DNA from: Symbiodinium sp. CCMP2592
Taxonomy: Eukaryota > Sar > Dinophyceae > Suessiales > Symbiodiniaceae
Assembly (NCBI GenBank): GCA_905221615.1
Contig: CAJNDT010000139.1
Location: 142,501-206,500 of the forward strand
Direction of reading: 5' to 3'
Length of the DNA stretch: 64,000 bases
Within the stretch, counting starts at the first letter, position 1. The number at the start of each line of letters is the position of its first letter. Positions 42,001 to 53,600 of the stretch are shown in pieces. A model generated the notes under the pieces. That model did not search any database, had not been told where the DNA came from, and was given only the letters and a program-made list of their open reading frames with translations. The position numbers and the translations under genes were made by a program.

Positions 42001-45000
42001 TATATATGCACCAGGGTCTGGGATCGAGCGGTGCAACAGCGCACCGTATTGCCCAAGACCCCAGTGCTTCGGTATATGGCCCATGGCTGGTGGGAAGGGA
42101 GCACGCTGTTTCCAGCCCAGATGTCGGACATGTGGATGTTGTGCATGGCCTGGCTACCGCGATGTGACGGTGGGACATACTGCATTTCCAGGGTACAAGG
42201 ACTTCTGTGCATGTGCTACAACGCTGAGTGTTATGGAAGATGCCCCGTGGGTTGATTTGCAGCCGGCAGCAGACTACAACGTCAAGGGTTACCGGTGGCA
42301 GGATGGTCCCGCGGAGTTTGCATGTTGCAATGACTTTGACGCTGCAGGGATCCTTTGGTTTGACAACACTAGCTCAACTGATCTTGCGGCCAATCATGTG
42401 CTTTGCGATGGCCCGAGTGGGAATACGCTTTGCCGAGATGAGAATGCCACGACGGCGAGGCATGATTGCCCGGATGGGAACACATGCATTGCGTGCGTAG
42501 ATCCAGATGGCATTGACAGTGTGGTCGTCATTTCGGGTGGGGAGGCTGTTGGTGGCCTTTGCCAGAATGCACGCCAGCATACTTGCCCTGACTTTGTGGA
42601 ATCCTTCTTTCTTGAGTCAGGTGAGCCAATGGCTAGCAGGGGCATGGTTTTGTTCACGGAGCTGCCTGACACAGTGGGCATCTCCGCTGTGTGGCGTGGA
42701 GTGTGGGAGCCTCTGCCAGAGACGGCGTCTGGTTCTGCAAGTTGTGTCGGGAGTTCGGTTGGTGATGCCTGCTGGGAGCTTTTCTGCATCGGGCATGGCA
42801 TCCCGCCCGACAGACAGCTGCTTTACAGGACCAGCGGTGGTGGCGATGATGCCTTTGATCTGTCTTGCGTGGTTCTCGCGCATGCGGTCGTGGACCACAG
42901 GTGCACAGGAAATTACTGGTTGCTTCTCTTGTCAGACCTGCTCTTTGCAAGTACGGAAGCTGCTACTGACTGTTTGGCCCAAGGACCGGATGCGATTGAG
43001 GGCAGGATCGTTGTTTCGGTCTTTGGTCGACTCGTCAGGCAGCTGGCCGACAGCTACGGAGCGCTCGGCGTAGGTAACGCTTGCAGCACAGCAAGTTTGA
43101 GGCATGCTAGAGGTTCCGGACCTGGCTTTGGATATCCGCTGCTGGAGCGCATGCTGCTGGACGGAGAGTTGAATGAAAGTTGGCATCATCGAGTTCCGTA
43201 CGAATCTGGTGCCATACCACTGCATCCGCTTGTGGACTACATCCCTGAAACGGTCATCCTTACGGGATTGGTCCGCCTTCAACTGGTCGCGATCAATATG
43301 GTTGTCCCTAATCTGGTTGCCATGTTGGTTACGTCTGTTGTACTCCACAGTACACACACATGGCCCGCTGCATTATGTACTATAGTAATGTCATACAGAG
43401 ATGCCCTTTCGCGGTCATTCATGGGGGGCCTGACTGGCACAGGTGCGATTTTGCAGACGACGTTTGCTTGTATATGTTCCGCTGAACCGGCAGATTTCTG
43501 CACCAGCTCGCATAGTGGGGGTGAGTGCATACTGCCGCACTGACTTAGTCAGTGTTGTGATTTTGGTTTCGTTTGGTGGGCTAAGGCTGTTGAGGGACGG
43601 TTTTTCGCAGTTGCGCCGGTTAAATCCCTTCTGCCATGCCCACCGGCTGAGTGCAAACTGGGCGACGGTTTATTCTTTCAAGTCCAGATTTCTGTTCCAG
43701 CCAATCCCCAAGTTTTAATTAGGTGCAAGCATCGGCTGCGTCAAACTTTGACTCAACGCCACGAAAGAGAAAGAGAAAGATATATATGCACCTGCATATT
43801 TATGTGTGTACATCTATATCTATATCTGTATATATATATATTCACATATAGATATATATATATATATATATGTATTCACATTATAGAGCGCCCATCAGTC
43901 AGGCGGGTGTAGGCTTGGATCCCCATGTAAGTGCAGGGGCGAGGTGTACTGTTCCCTTCCCACGTGAAAAGACATGGTCTCTCATGCCCTAAACCCCTAA
44001 ACCCTAAACCCCTAAACCGCAGTTTTTCGCCAGGGCGGCGAGCCCTTCCTTTTTCGACTGCTGATGCTGCACCTCGTTGCCAGGCAGTGTCCGGGGCAGT
44101 GCCAGCAAAAAATGAAGCAACGGAGTCGAGTCCAGCGGAGGGATGTCAGGAGCCGCGTTCACCGAAGAAACCAAGAGTTTACAAGCTGCGAATAGAGTGC
44201 CCATGGTGCCAAGCCCGAAATCCGAAGCATGTGCCCTTCGAAAAGTGTGAACATTGAGAGCCCACGACCCGGTGCCTCTCCGGGAACGTTCTGTGTGGAT
44301 CAGGTTAATCGGTCGGCATCAACTGCAGGTGCTGAACTTGTATCCGCCCCTTGGCATCCATCGATCCAGTTCCTTCCCAAACTGGAGCACTTGGTCTGGA
44401 ATTGGGCAATAGAGCCGTAGCTGGCATGCGGTGTCGTGAAGATTGTTGAAGGGTCTCCGAGAGGGTAGTCAAGCAGGTCCAAGAAGGCACACGTGATTGT
44501 TAGAAGCCGGCCTCCAGACTTGCGAAGGTTCTTGCAGAAGTATTTGGCTGCTGTCTCAGCTAAGTGCCCAAAAGGAAGAAAGTCTCAGTCGGAGAATGAC
44601 TCGGTCAAAGGTCCCAACGCAGAAGGAGGTTACGAAAGTGATGGCCGCGTTGGTAGAGGTGGTTCAGCGCCCCAGCAAGGGCCGCAGTGGATTTGTGCAC
44701 ATCGATTGCCAGGCATCGCATCCCGCTGTGCCACCTGCCAGCCTGGCTCGTGGCAACAAGCTGGTAGCTCGTCGCGAATGTCATACGCGGCATCAGCAAG
44801 CGCTTTCTGCCAGGACGACGTCCGACCGGTCATCTTGCACATAGCAGCTCGCCTGCACAGTTGCTTCGCGCAGCCTTGGGCAGTTGAAGTGCAGTCTGCT
44901 CTGAGACAGGACAGGATCAGGTACCGTTTCGTATCTACATACTCAATCCTTCAGATGGTGATCGGAATTTTGTTGACTCGCCAGCGTGTTTCAGTGTGCA

Positions 45001-45054
45001 AGGTTCGGTACTTCGTCACGGAGGCAAACTCCCCTGAGATCATCGAAGTTGGTG
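38473..45054 (+). CDS. SDA1: SDA1 homologue (SDAD1), 60S ribosome biogenesis factor, multi-exon
   Basis: SDA1 is an alpha-solenoid nuclear protein of pre-60S particles needed for 60S maturation and export. Exons match the family in order: [13 protein letters not shown] (to 38564); [10 protein letters not shown] (from 38616); [18 protein letters not shown] (38729-38782); [13 protein letters not shown] (from 38843); NMRTTLVQ (to 39128); [10 protein letters not shown] (from 39195); VYFKLFKSQ (39280-39331); [20 protein letters not shown] (39493-39586); [18 protein letters not shown] (about 39970-40023); acidic [18 protein letters not shown] (41243-41338); the basic [15 protein letters not shown] (41376-41444); [18 protein letters not shown] (41755-41838); [10 protein letters not shown] (about 44055-44083); [16 protein letters not shown] (44611-44658); [11 protein letters not shown] (44713-44760); and [16 protein letters not shown] (45003-45054). 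Many donors are GC. The ATG at 38473 is a plausible start. The C-terminal third beyond 45054 was not found with confidence. Confidence 0.9.
41886..42009 (+). repeat. TA-rich microsatellite, left side of the direct-repeat segment
   Basis: TATACG and (TA)n runs around the 60-bp repeat copy at 41921-41980. Confidence 0.9.
41921..43840 (+). mobile_element. 1.9 kb segment bounded by identical 60-bp direct repeats inside an SDA1 intron
   Basis: Bases 41921-41980 and 43781-43840 are identical over 60 nt, exactly 1860 apart. The copies include the non-repetitive core GCACCTGCATATTTATGTGT as well as TA-rich sequence. The segment carries a long intronless ORF and lies between SDA1 exons ending at 41838 and starting near 44055. 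It may be a mobile or retroposed insert, or a product of recombination between repeats. No terminal inverted repeats or RT were seen. Confidence 0.55.
42003..43543 (+). CDS. Long intronless Cys-rich ORF with C-terminal hydrophobic segments, unidentified
   Basis: The frame is open from the TA microsatellite at 41942; real coding probably begins after the AG near 42014. About 510 codons without an intron, unlike neighbouring genes with 30-120 nt exons. The N-terminal half is Cys-rich ([36 protein letters not shown]) with Asn-x-Ser/Thr sites (NTSS, NATT), suggesting an extracellular or lumenal part. The C-terminal half has hydrophobic stretches [11 protein letters not shown] and [29 protein letters not shown], so membrane spans are likely. 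A TGA closes it at 43541-43543. No family recognised. The proximity of direct repeats suggests it entered as a unit. Confidence 0.6.
43781..43872 (+). repeat. TA-rich microsatellite, right side of the direct-repeat segment
   Basis: Second 60-bp copy followed by TTCACATATAGATATATA and (TA)n. Confidence 0.9.
43987..44018 (-). repeat. Interstitial telomere repeats, C-strand orientation
   Basis: Four to five CCCTAAA/CCCCTAAA units in 32 nt, directly before the SDA1 exon near 44055. Their orientation is opposite to the copies at 8.4 and 26.3 kb. Confidence 0.85.
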
Positions 45055-46283
45055 GAAAGCTTATCCTGTCTGATGCTGGACGCATCGAGAGAGATGATCA
45101 GGTTTCGGTTTTCACTCGCTCTTTGGAACCCTCGCGTGAGGCTTGAACACGATCCGAGAAGTGTGTGCCAGGCAGGAGTCTCACTCGTCCATGCACCGGC
45201 ATACTTCAACTTGCGCAGAATCACCAAAAGGTCCATCAACATACTGACCGAAGATGAGTTGCAACCTCAAATCCTGGAATTCTCCGCACACGCTGTTTCC
45301 AGCTAGTTCATCCAAACTCTTCTGTGCGAGAGGGCCATTGACTGCTGTGTAAGGCTGGCCGATCTTTGCAGCTTTCGCAAGCACAAAAACAAAGGCCATT
45401 CTGCAACGCTTGCAGATGGTGGCAGCCGCAGTGCGGCTTCGTCAAGTGCTCGTCTCGATCCCTTTTTTTGGCCAGGAGTATCGATGGCAGCAGCTTGCCC
45501 AGCACTGTTGCGGTAGAAGTCTTGTGTGTGAGACGTAGCCGTCTGGAGGGGACAACAGCTTTCTCGGTCTGCCGGCAGATGGCACTCATGAGGTGAAGAG
45601 TCTCATCAACACCTACCGTGAGCTCTGACCTTGGATGTGAGGGCCAAGGTAGATCTCGTTCTTACTTCACCTAGCAGACTTCTCTTCAAAGCCCCAGCCA
45701 CTGCATCGGACCCAAACAAGCGAAAGAGACAGGCACATCTTTATTCCTCATCTCCGCTTTCTACTGTCTTGAAATGCAAGATCGTTCGCTTAGCACAGTC
45801 GTTGTAAAACTAAACGGATACTGTCGTACTTAAGCGTCTGGTATCCATCGCCATGATCTACATGTTGTTGTGCCGGCTGGATGGGCTGTGGTATTTCGGG
45901 CAAAAGACATGGACAGCTCAACTTAAATCCGACTGTGCACCGTTTTTGAAATTTAATCAATGGCGCATGTTGCATCAAGGATTCAGGTGACTGCGTGCTG
46001 GCGTCAAGCAGCTCTCCTTTTGTTTTCCGGCTTCAGGCTTCATCCACAGCTGCTACACCGCTCACTACGTGGTCGAGAAGCGACGATGGCCGTCAGCGTG
46101 GCCCCTGGAATAAGAGGGTAGAGCAGTCAGTCTGCAGCAGGCCTCGTTCGCATGATCTCGGTGTGGTGGAGAACGATGCCCTGAAAGACAGCGGTGCCAG
46201 ATAATCGGGCAACCGAATCTTTTTGAGGGTCTTCGTTTCCTAGGCAGAGGAGAAGTGCAGACCCCGCAGTTCGGCGAGCTCCA

Positions 46284-46539
46284 GGCAAGAGACAGCTTTG
46301 CAATGCAAAATGGTTTGCTCATGCTTGGCGGCTTCGAGGCATCGGAGCAGATCGAAGGGCTTGACCTACTTGCGGCATCCAAGAAGCACAAGGCCTTTCT
46401 GACTATGGCACAACGCGGTAGATTATCTACCTGCTGTGTCAGCAACCTGCCATCGGATTTCAGAGGACAGTCCAAACTGGAGAATCCTCCCATCTCACGC
46501 ATTGCACGAGACAGCCACACCGCAAACAGCAGCTTCTAA
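46284..46539 (+). CDS. Candidate late exon, possibly SDA1 C-terminal region
   Basis: Open block with FAMQNGLLMLGGFEASEQIE and GLDLLAASKKHKAFLTMAQR. In SDA1 proteins a GxELLE-like segment follows the solenoid, so this could be a downstream exon, but the match is weak. Alternatively a separate gene. Confidence 0.3.
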
Positions 46540-46950
46540 GTTGAAAGGTCGCGTGTGACAGACTTGCCGGATGGACGGAGACGTTGGTGAACACTCGCCC
46601 GCGAGGTGGAAGATGGGACTGCTGCGGATGCGCCGCGTCCTTGAGTTGTCTATTTCAGTTGACAGCGAACTCTGTGCTGCAGAGTTGGGCTTCCGTCCTT
46701 CGGAGAGTTTTGTTTTTGCCATGTCCATGACATGCGTGAGGAAAGATCTCATGGCCGAGAAGGCTCGCTGGGTACTCATACATCTACTCATCTGGCCATC
46801 CAACCATACATCCATGCCTGCCTGGATGCATGCCAATACTCGTACCTACGCACATACGCATACACATACGCACTCACCTACACACACATACACATCTGCC
46901 TGTACATGCGCATAGACATATGCACAGACATACATACATCCGTTCGTTCT

Positions 46951-48430
46951 GTTCATTCATTCATTCATTCATTCATTCATTAGTTCATTCATTCATGCAT
47001 TCATGCATTTATGCATTCATGCATTCATTCATTCATTCGTGCATTCTTGCATTCATGCATTCATTCATTCATTGTTGCATTCACGCATTCATTCATTCAT
47101 TCGTTCGTTCGTTCATTCATTCATTCATTCGTTCATTCATACATTCATTCATTCATCCATTCATCCATTCATCCATTCATCCATTCATCCATTCATCCAT
47201 TCATCCATTCATCCATCCATTCATCCATTCATCCATTCATCCATTCATCCATCCATCCATCCATCCATCCATGCATCCATGCATCCATGCATCCATGCAT
47301 CCATGCATCCATGCATCCCTTCATCCCTTCATCCGTTCATCCGTTCATCCATTCATCCATTCATCCATTCATCCATTCATCCGTTCATCCGTTCATCCGT
47401 TCATCCGTTCATCCGTCCATCCATTCATCCATTCATCCATTCATCCATTCATCCATTCATCCATTCATCCATTCATCCATTCATGCATTCATTCATTCAT
47501 TCAATCAATCAATCATTCATTCATTCGTTCATTCATTCATTCATTCATTCATTCATTTGTGAATTGTTGCATTCATGCATTCACTTATTCATTCATTCAT
47601 TCATTCCTTCATTCTTTCATTCCTTCATTCCTTCATTCCTTCCTTCCTTCCTTCCCTCCTTCCTTCCTTCCTTCATTCATTCATTCATGCATTCATGCAT
47701 TCATGCATTCATGCATTCATGCATTCGTGCATTCATGCATTCATGCATTCATGCATTCATGCATTCATGCATTCATGCATTCATGCATTCATGCATTCAT
47801 GCATTCATGCATTCATGCATTCATGCATTCATGCATTTCATGCATGCATTCATGCATGCATTCATGCATGCATTCATGCATTCATGCATTCATTCATGCA
47901 TTCATTCATGCACTCATCCATGCATTCATTCATTCATTCATTCATGCATTCATTCATGCATTCATTCATGCATTCATTCATGCATTCATTCATGCATTCA
48001 TTCATGCATTCATTCATGCATTCATTCATGCATTCATTCATTTCATTCATCATTCCATTCATTCCTTTCATTCCATTCATTCCATTCATTCCGTTCATTT
48101 CATTCATTTCATTCATTTCATTCATTCATTCATTCATTCATTCATTCCATTCATTCCATTCATTCCATTCATTCCATTCATTCATTCATTCATTCCTTCA
48201 TTCCTTCATTCCTTCATTCCTTCATTCCTTCATTCCTTCATGCCTTCGTTCCTTCGTTCCTTCGTTCGTTCGTTCATTCATTCATTCATTCTTTCATTCA
48301 TTCATTCATTCATTCATTCATGCATTCATTCATTCATTTGTGAATTGTTGCATGCATGCATTCACTTGTTCATTCATTCATCCACTCATTCATTCGTGCA
48401 TTGTTGCATGGTTGCATTCATGCATTCATG
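46951..48430 (+). repeat. Long CATT tetranucleotide satellite
   Basis: About 1.5 kb of (CATT)n with blocks of variants: CATC, CATG, CGTT, CCTT and ATTC units, some alternating as CATTCATGCATTCATG. It continues in decayed form to about 48560. Because the period is 4, all three + frames stay open for 550-1,800 nt and give Ile-His-Ser-Phe peptides; these are not genes. Confidence 0.97.
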
Positions 48431-48610
48431 CATACATGCATGCTGCATACATGCATACCTGCAACCTGCAAACATGCATCCAGCACACATACGTGCATGT
48501 TACGTGCATACAGACATACATGCATGCATACATACATGCATACGTGCAACATGCATACGTACATACTTGGTTGCCTGCCTGCCTGACTGCATGCATACGG
48601 ACCTGTACTT

Positions 48611-49096
48611 TGTCGTGATCTGACATAGCTGCGGTCTAGGCCTCGGGGTGCATTCACAAGTTTGCCAGACGACTAGAGCGAATCCGAGAAGCAGACCCAG
48701 CAGACGCTCAATTTGTAGCTGTCGCGGTCTGTTGAATGCAGCAATTCCAACCACATTGCTCATGTCTTGCCGACACTGCAACTGAGATATTGATAAAATC
48801 ACCAGCAGAGTTGGGAGGTCTTGAGCCCGGATGACTTCAAGCAGCTTCGAAAGCTTCGTCTGCAGAAGTCCATCGAGTGCCCTGATGACAGACCGTTTCC
48901 AGGAATTTGGAATTCCAGGTTGTTGCTTCTTGATGCGGACGTCTGAAGCTTCTGTTTGGGAGCCAACATATCCAAGACTACTTCCTCCGATTTGGGGAAC
49001 CCCCGCAGGCTCCAAATGGGCCGCAAGCGACCAGCGGAGGAGTCGCTGTAGTGGTAGTGCTTGTCGCAGCAGCGACTGGTGGCAGTTTTGTGCCAT
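48611..49096 (-). CDS. Candidate minus-strand exon, unidentified
   Basis: Open minus frame with RALDGLLQTKLSKLLEVIRA, LPTLLVILSISQLQCRQDM and a hydrophobic LLGLLLGFALVVW segment. Composition looks coding, but no motif was recognised. It would be the only gene on this strand. The opposite strand shows nothing convincing here. Confidence 0.3.
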
Positions 49097-49099
49097 CGC

Positions 49100-50660
49100 G
49101 AATCTCGGAGTCTGCTAGGAGATGAGCTCTTCTTCAAACTCCGGCAGTGCGACGCTTGAATTGTCCGTGACAAGAAGAGATTCTGTTTTGATTCGCAGCC
49201 GCAGCCTGGGCTTGGGCATGAGAACAGGGCAGTGGCCGGGTTAAGAGATCGGGTGGACCAAGGCGATTCCGATGCTGATGCAGAGGAGGACGAGCGCGGG
49301 CTCACAGGCGACCAGAAGCGTGTGCAGTGGTGTGCAGTCAGGCGTTCAGTTCAAGCAGCTAAGTTAAGTTAGGCCAGACTACAGTTTCTGCAGCTGGAAT
49401 GCTGCGCCCCTAGATGTTGTTGGTTTGACCGAATCGGCACTGAAAAGGCCGTCTGCCGGATCAAGTTTCCGCAGACATGCTCGCTGCTGCCCCCAAAAGG
49501 GCGCCAGCACCTGAGTACTGCTGTTGCAGGGGTCTGAGCCATTGCAGCCTTACATTGCATAGGTAAGGGTAGACCCGGGCCTCCCTTTCTGACAAAGAAG
49601 TGAGCACGAAGTAGGCGTGAAGTAGGTGGCGCGAGGTTGCACAATTCACGGGAAAAGGGTGAGGAGTCAGGAATCTCTTCGCGGCCTGAATATATCAACA
49701 GCAGTGTTCTGCTAACCAGAGGCGGACCAAAGCAGAACGCCTTGCCAGGGTGCGCATCTCAGTGAGTCTTGCTTTGCCGCTTCTCGCTGTCTGTGCACCA
49801 AAGTAAATGCTACAGCGAACAAATGTTCATCACTCAAGTTCGGACATCCGGCTGATCATCCCTTGATTATCTGAGTTTGCGGATGTATTCCATGTGTTGA
49901 GACATTACGAAATCGAAAGTAAGGGACCGCGACCGCAGCTGCTTGTTTTGTCTACCAGGTGAGGCTCTGGCAGCTTCTCAGACAACACTGTCAATCATAC
50001 ATGCACATATCCCACTGCCAGCACACTTATTTAACGTTTCGATTGTTGAAGGTCTTCCAGTTTGGATGGGCACCCTCGCATAGCAAGTATGACAATCCAA
50101 GCCGAAGCCGCAGAAGCAACAACTGCAGATTGCTAGTGCTTCAACACGAAAGCCACAAGCGCGGATGTTCTATCGTTTGGTCTTCTTTCTGCTGGCTGCC
50201 TTCGTCCCTTGCATGCACCTAGCGCGCGAGCTAGGAAATCAGTAGCAGGTTATCAGCTTGAGACACAGAGCAGAGGTTTTCAAGACATGTGGTTCAAAAT
50301 GGAGACAAGAACAGGTGAAGCAATGTGACCGCATGGTGAAAGCGCTGCCGAAACCAAGCGTACGCCCAAACTTCCTGAAGAGCTTTTTTACCAACAGTTG
50401 GAGCGCAGGAATCAGGCCCAGGCCGACCGAGCCTGGCCCAAGTCCCTCGGCAAAAATCCGAATCGCAGCTTGTGCACTCAGCCATCCGATCAGCCCTGAG
50501 CAATCCAAGGGACTCCTCAGAGTTTGATATTGCGTATGTCTACCCTTTCTACGCACACGGTTCTGTAAGTTCGGTCTGCCACCAGCACGATGTACTTCAG
50601 TAACAGTCGCCAGCAATCCGCATACGGCAAGTGTTGGAATTGTCCCGGACATTGGCTAAG
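49100..50660 (+). other. Stretch without supported genes
   Basis: Short open frames only, none with splice edges or motifs that stand out. It may hold the 5' exons and signal peptide of the Cys-rich gene that follows. Confidence 0.4.
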
Positions 50661-53600
50661 GGCACTACATTCGCCTGCAACGATGGGTGTGTGATATCCT
50701 CAACCTTCCTGAACGACGATCATTGTGACTGTGCCGAATGCGAGGACGAAACCAGCTGGGACTGTGTCATTTGCCCCTGTCCTAGCAGATGCGGTCAATA
50801 CACGAGCTGTCTGTCAAGCCCGGGTGGATACGGCAGCCCCGGATACGGCAGCCCCGGCTACGGTGACGGGCCAACGGGGGACGGTGGTGGGAGTCCCACA
50901 TGCAACGATGGCTGCGATCCTGGCTCCTTTGCCATAAACGATGGTTACTGCGATTGCGCCGACTGTGAGGACGAAGAGGATTGGACCTGCGACCTTTGCG
51001 CCCAAGGCTGTTCTGCAACTAGCTGCGCCATGGAAAACAAATGGTGCTCATGGTTTCCAGGAATCCAAGCTGCAACCCATTTAGGGACTAGCGAGCATCG
51101 GTAGAGCGTGGACCTGTGGCTTCGAAGCTGATACGCAGTAAGGCGACAACTTTACTTGCAACGACGGTTGTGCCATCGACGGCACGAAGATCAACAACGG
51201 CTTTTGCGATTGTGGGCAGTGTGAAGATGAGGTGCTGCTTCAGAAAGCCATTTAGTTTTGCTGATTTTGTGTGGCTTTGTTAAGCTTTTTGGCACGTAGC
51301 CCTGCCTTGCTTGAGGTGCATTGGTCCTGCGAGGAGTGTGGCTGCCCTACAAGCTGCGGCGAACCCGGCAAGCCTTGTCCTGCTGCTTGGACGATGGTTC
51401 TTCAAAGACTTGCAAGTTCACGCGCTGCCGGGTTGCGGGTGATCAGTCTGTATCGTGACGTTCTGAGCATTGATACGCTTCATGGAGCGATTTAGCTTGT
51501 ACTTCGCCGTTTGCATTGTCTTGTGCAGCAACGCGTGCATGTCGCATGCGTCTAGGATCCCGTGTAGGTCAATGCTTTACTGGAGTACCCGGGCCTTGAA
51601 GCGGGTATGATCTGCCTGAGTCAGTGTGTGCCTAATGTATGCCCGCGCACGCTCATTTTTGGCGTGTGGCGGGGGGGGGGGGGGGGGCTTTTATTTGCAT
51701 GCTGGACCGTCGCAACAGCGATTCTCCTAACAACCCAGGTAAAATTCGAGTGCAACGATGGCTGCACATTGCCAAACTCTACCAGGAACGACAACAAGTG
51801 CGACTGCACCGGGTGTGAAGATGAAGATCGATGGGATTGCACGACGTGTAGCTGCCCTTCCGGCGAGCTGGATTGCGGAACAGGTTTCGGATGCGGGCCA
51901 AGAGCTGGAGATCTCTTCTTCGCCTGTGAAAGATGCTGGATTCCCTTGTTACAGAGGAACGACGGCGAGTGCAACTGCGAGGAATGTGCCGCTTTATTTC
52001 TTTATTCATCATGTTTGCTGGGTGTTTGTTCCGTGGTTCTCAAGTCTTTTGAACAAGAATTCCGCTGTCAAGGAAGATGAAGCAAACTGGACCTGTGCCA
52101 GCTGTGGCGGCTGTCCCGACAAGTGTGGCCCGGGAGGATCTGCGGTTGTTTGCGTCCGGTGCACAGTCGACGAGGTTAATGTTTGTTCTCATTCTGCACG
52201 CGGCTTCGAGAAGTGGCTTGTGAGCGGCTTCACTCCTTCTCCCAGTCTCTCTCTCTCTCTCTCTCTCTCCCTCTCTCTCTACGCCGTCTACGCCTGGGTT
52301 GTGCCGTGGATCTTATTGCCTCAGGCATCGCTCCTCAGAACACTATTCTTACTTCTGATCCAACTGGGCCTAGCCGATGTCGTTGAACTGTGGAACCCCG
52401 TGCTTCCAGCTTCGATCAACTGAAACTGGCTCGAAGCCGTGACGACGAAGCAAACTAGTCTACTTAACTATTGAATCTGCGACAAAAATTGCCAGGGGCA
52501 GCTGTCTCGATGGAGCCCAAAGCTCAATATCCAGACTGCCGCAACCAAGCCGCCTCACCCCGCTCTCAACAAGCAAGCACATGGAGATTCGGTTTCCTTT
52601 CGGGCGCCTGTTACGGTCCATTGTATCGGCTTGGTGGGTTGCCGGGTTAAGATTTTCGGAGACTAGTTGAGCCCGACCTGGACCAAGACCACAACGACCA
52701 CAACGACCACAACCACCACAACCACCACGACAACCACGACAACCACGACGACAACGACGACAACGACCACAACCACAACGACAACAACGACCACAACGAC
52801 AACGACGACAACGACAACGACGACAACGACAACGACCACAACTACAACGACAACGACCACAACTACAACGACGACCACGACCACAACGACCACAACGACC
52901 ACAACGACAACGACGACAACGACCACAACTACCACGACGACAACGACCACAACGACCACAACGACCACAACGACAACGACGACAACAACGACCACGACAC
53001 CGATGCCGGTCACGGATGTGCCTTGGGATGCAAGCCGAATGACATTTGTTCAAGGTCGAACGTTTTCGGGTTGGCAGCCAAAGCGGCAGTTAGCGGCGCA
53101 GGAGGCTGTTTGCTGTGAGTATCTGACGGGTCTTGTGGGAAGGTGGGGCACGGGGCGGCGCAGGTCTTCATCACGGAGATTGCTGATCCGAGAAACAACG
53201 CCGGAGGGCGCTATGTCGAGTTGTACTCCGTGAACGGCCAGTCTCTCGCCGGTCCTCCCCTTTGGTTTCGGCATGCTTCCGTTTGTTTCTGTGGGTACGG
53301 TTGCCTCACTATCATTGTCAAGACTAAAGGTGCGTAGTTGTCGTTGTCTGGATGCTCGTTCAATGGTAGGCCTCCGCTTGGTGCAGTGGACGAAACCTTC
53401 TCCGCACTTCTGTATGCGTTCGTGCCAAGTTTGTTAGATCTCAATAATACGTAGAAGCTTCAGGAGGGAAAGTTCAGACCACTGAGGAACGGCAACCTTG
53501 TGTATTCGTCCTCCTCGGCAACGGACCTGGGAACCTTGACATCTCTCCCCCCTAGTGGCTTCCTCATCGTTTGCTCTGACAAAGCTATATTCGATTCCTT

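Noticed and set aside
46830-48623. Three overlapping + strand ORFs of 183-597 codons (Ile-His-Ser-Phe proteins)
   Set aside because: They arise because a CATT repeat of period 4 has no stop in any + frame; composition is wholly repeat-driven.
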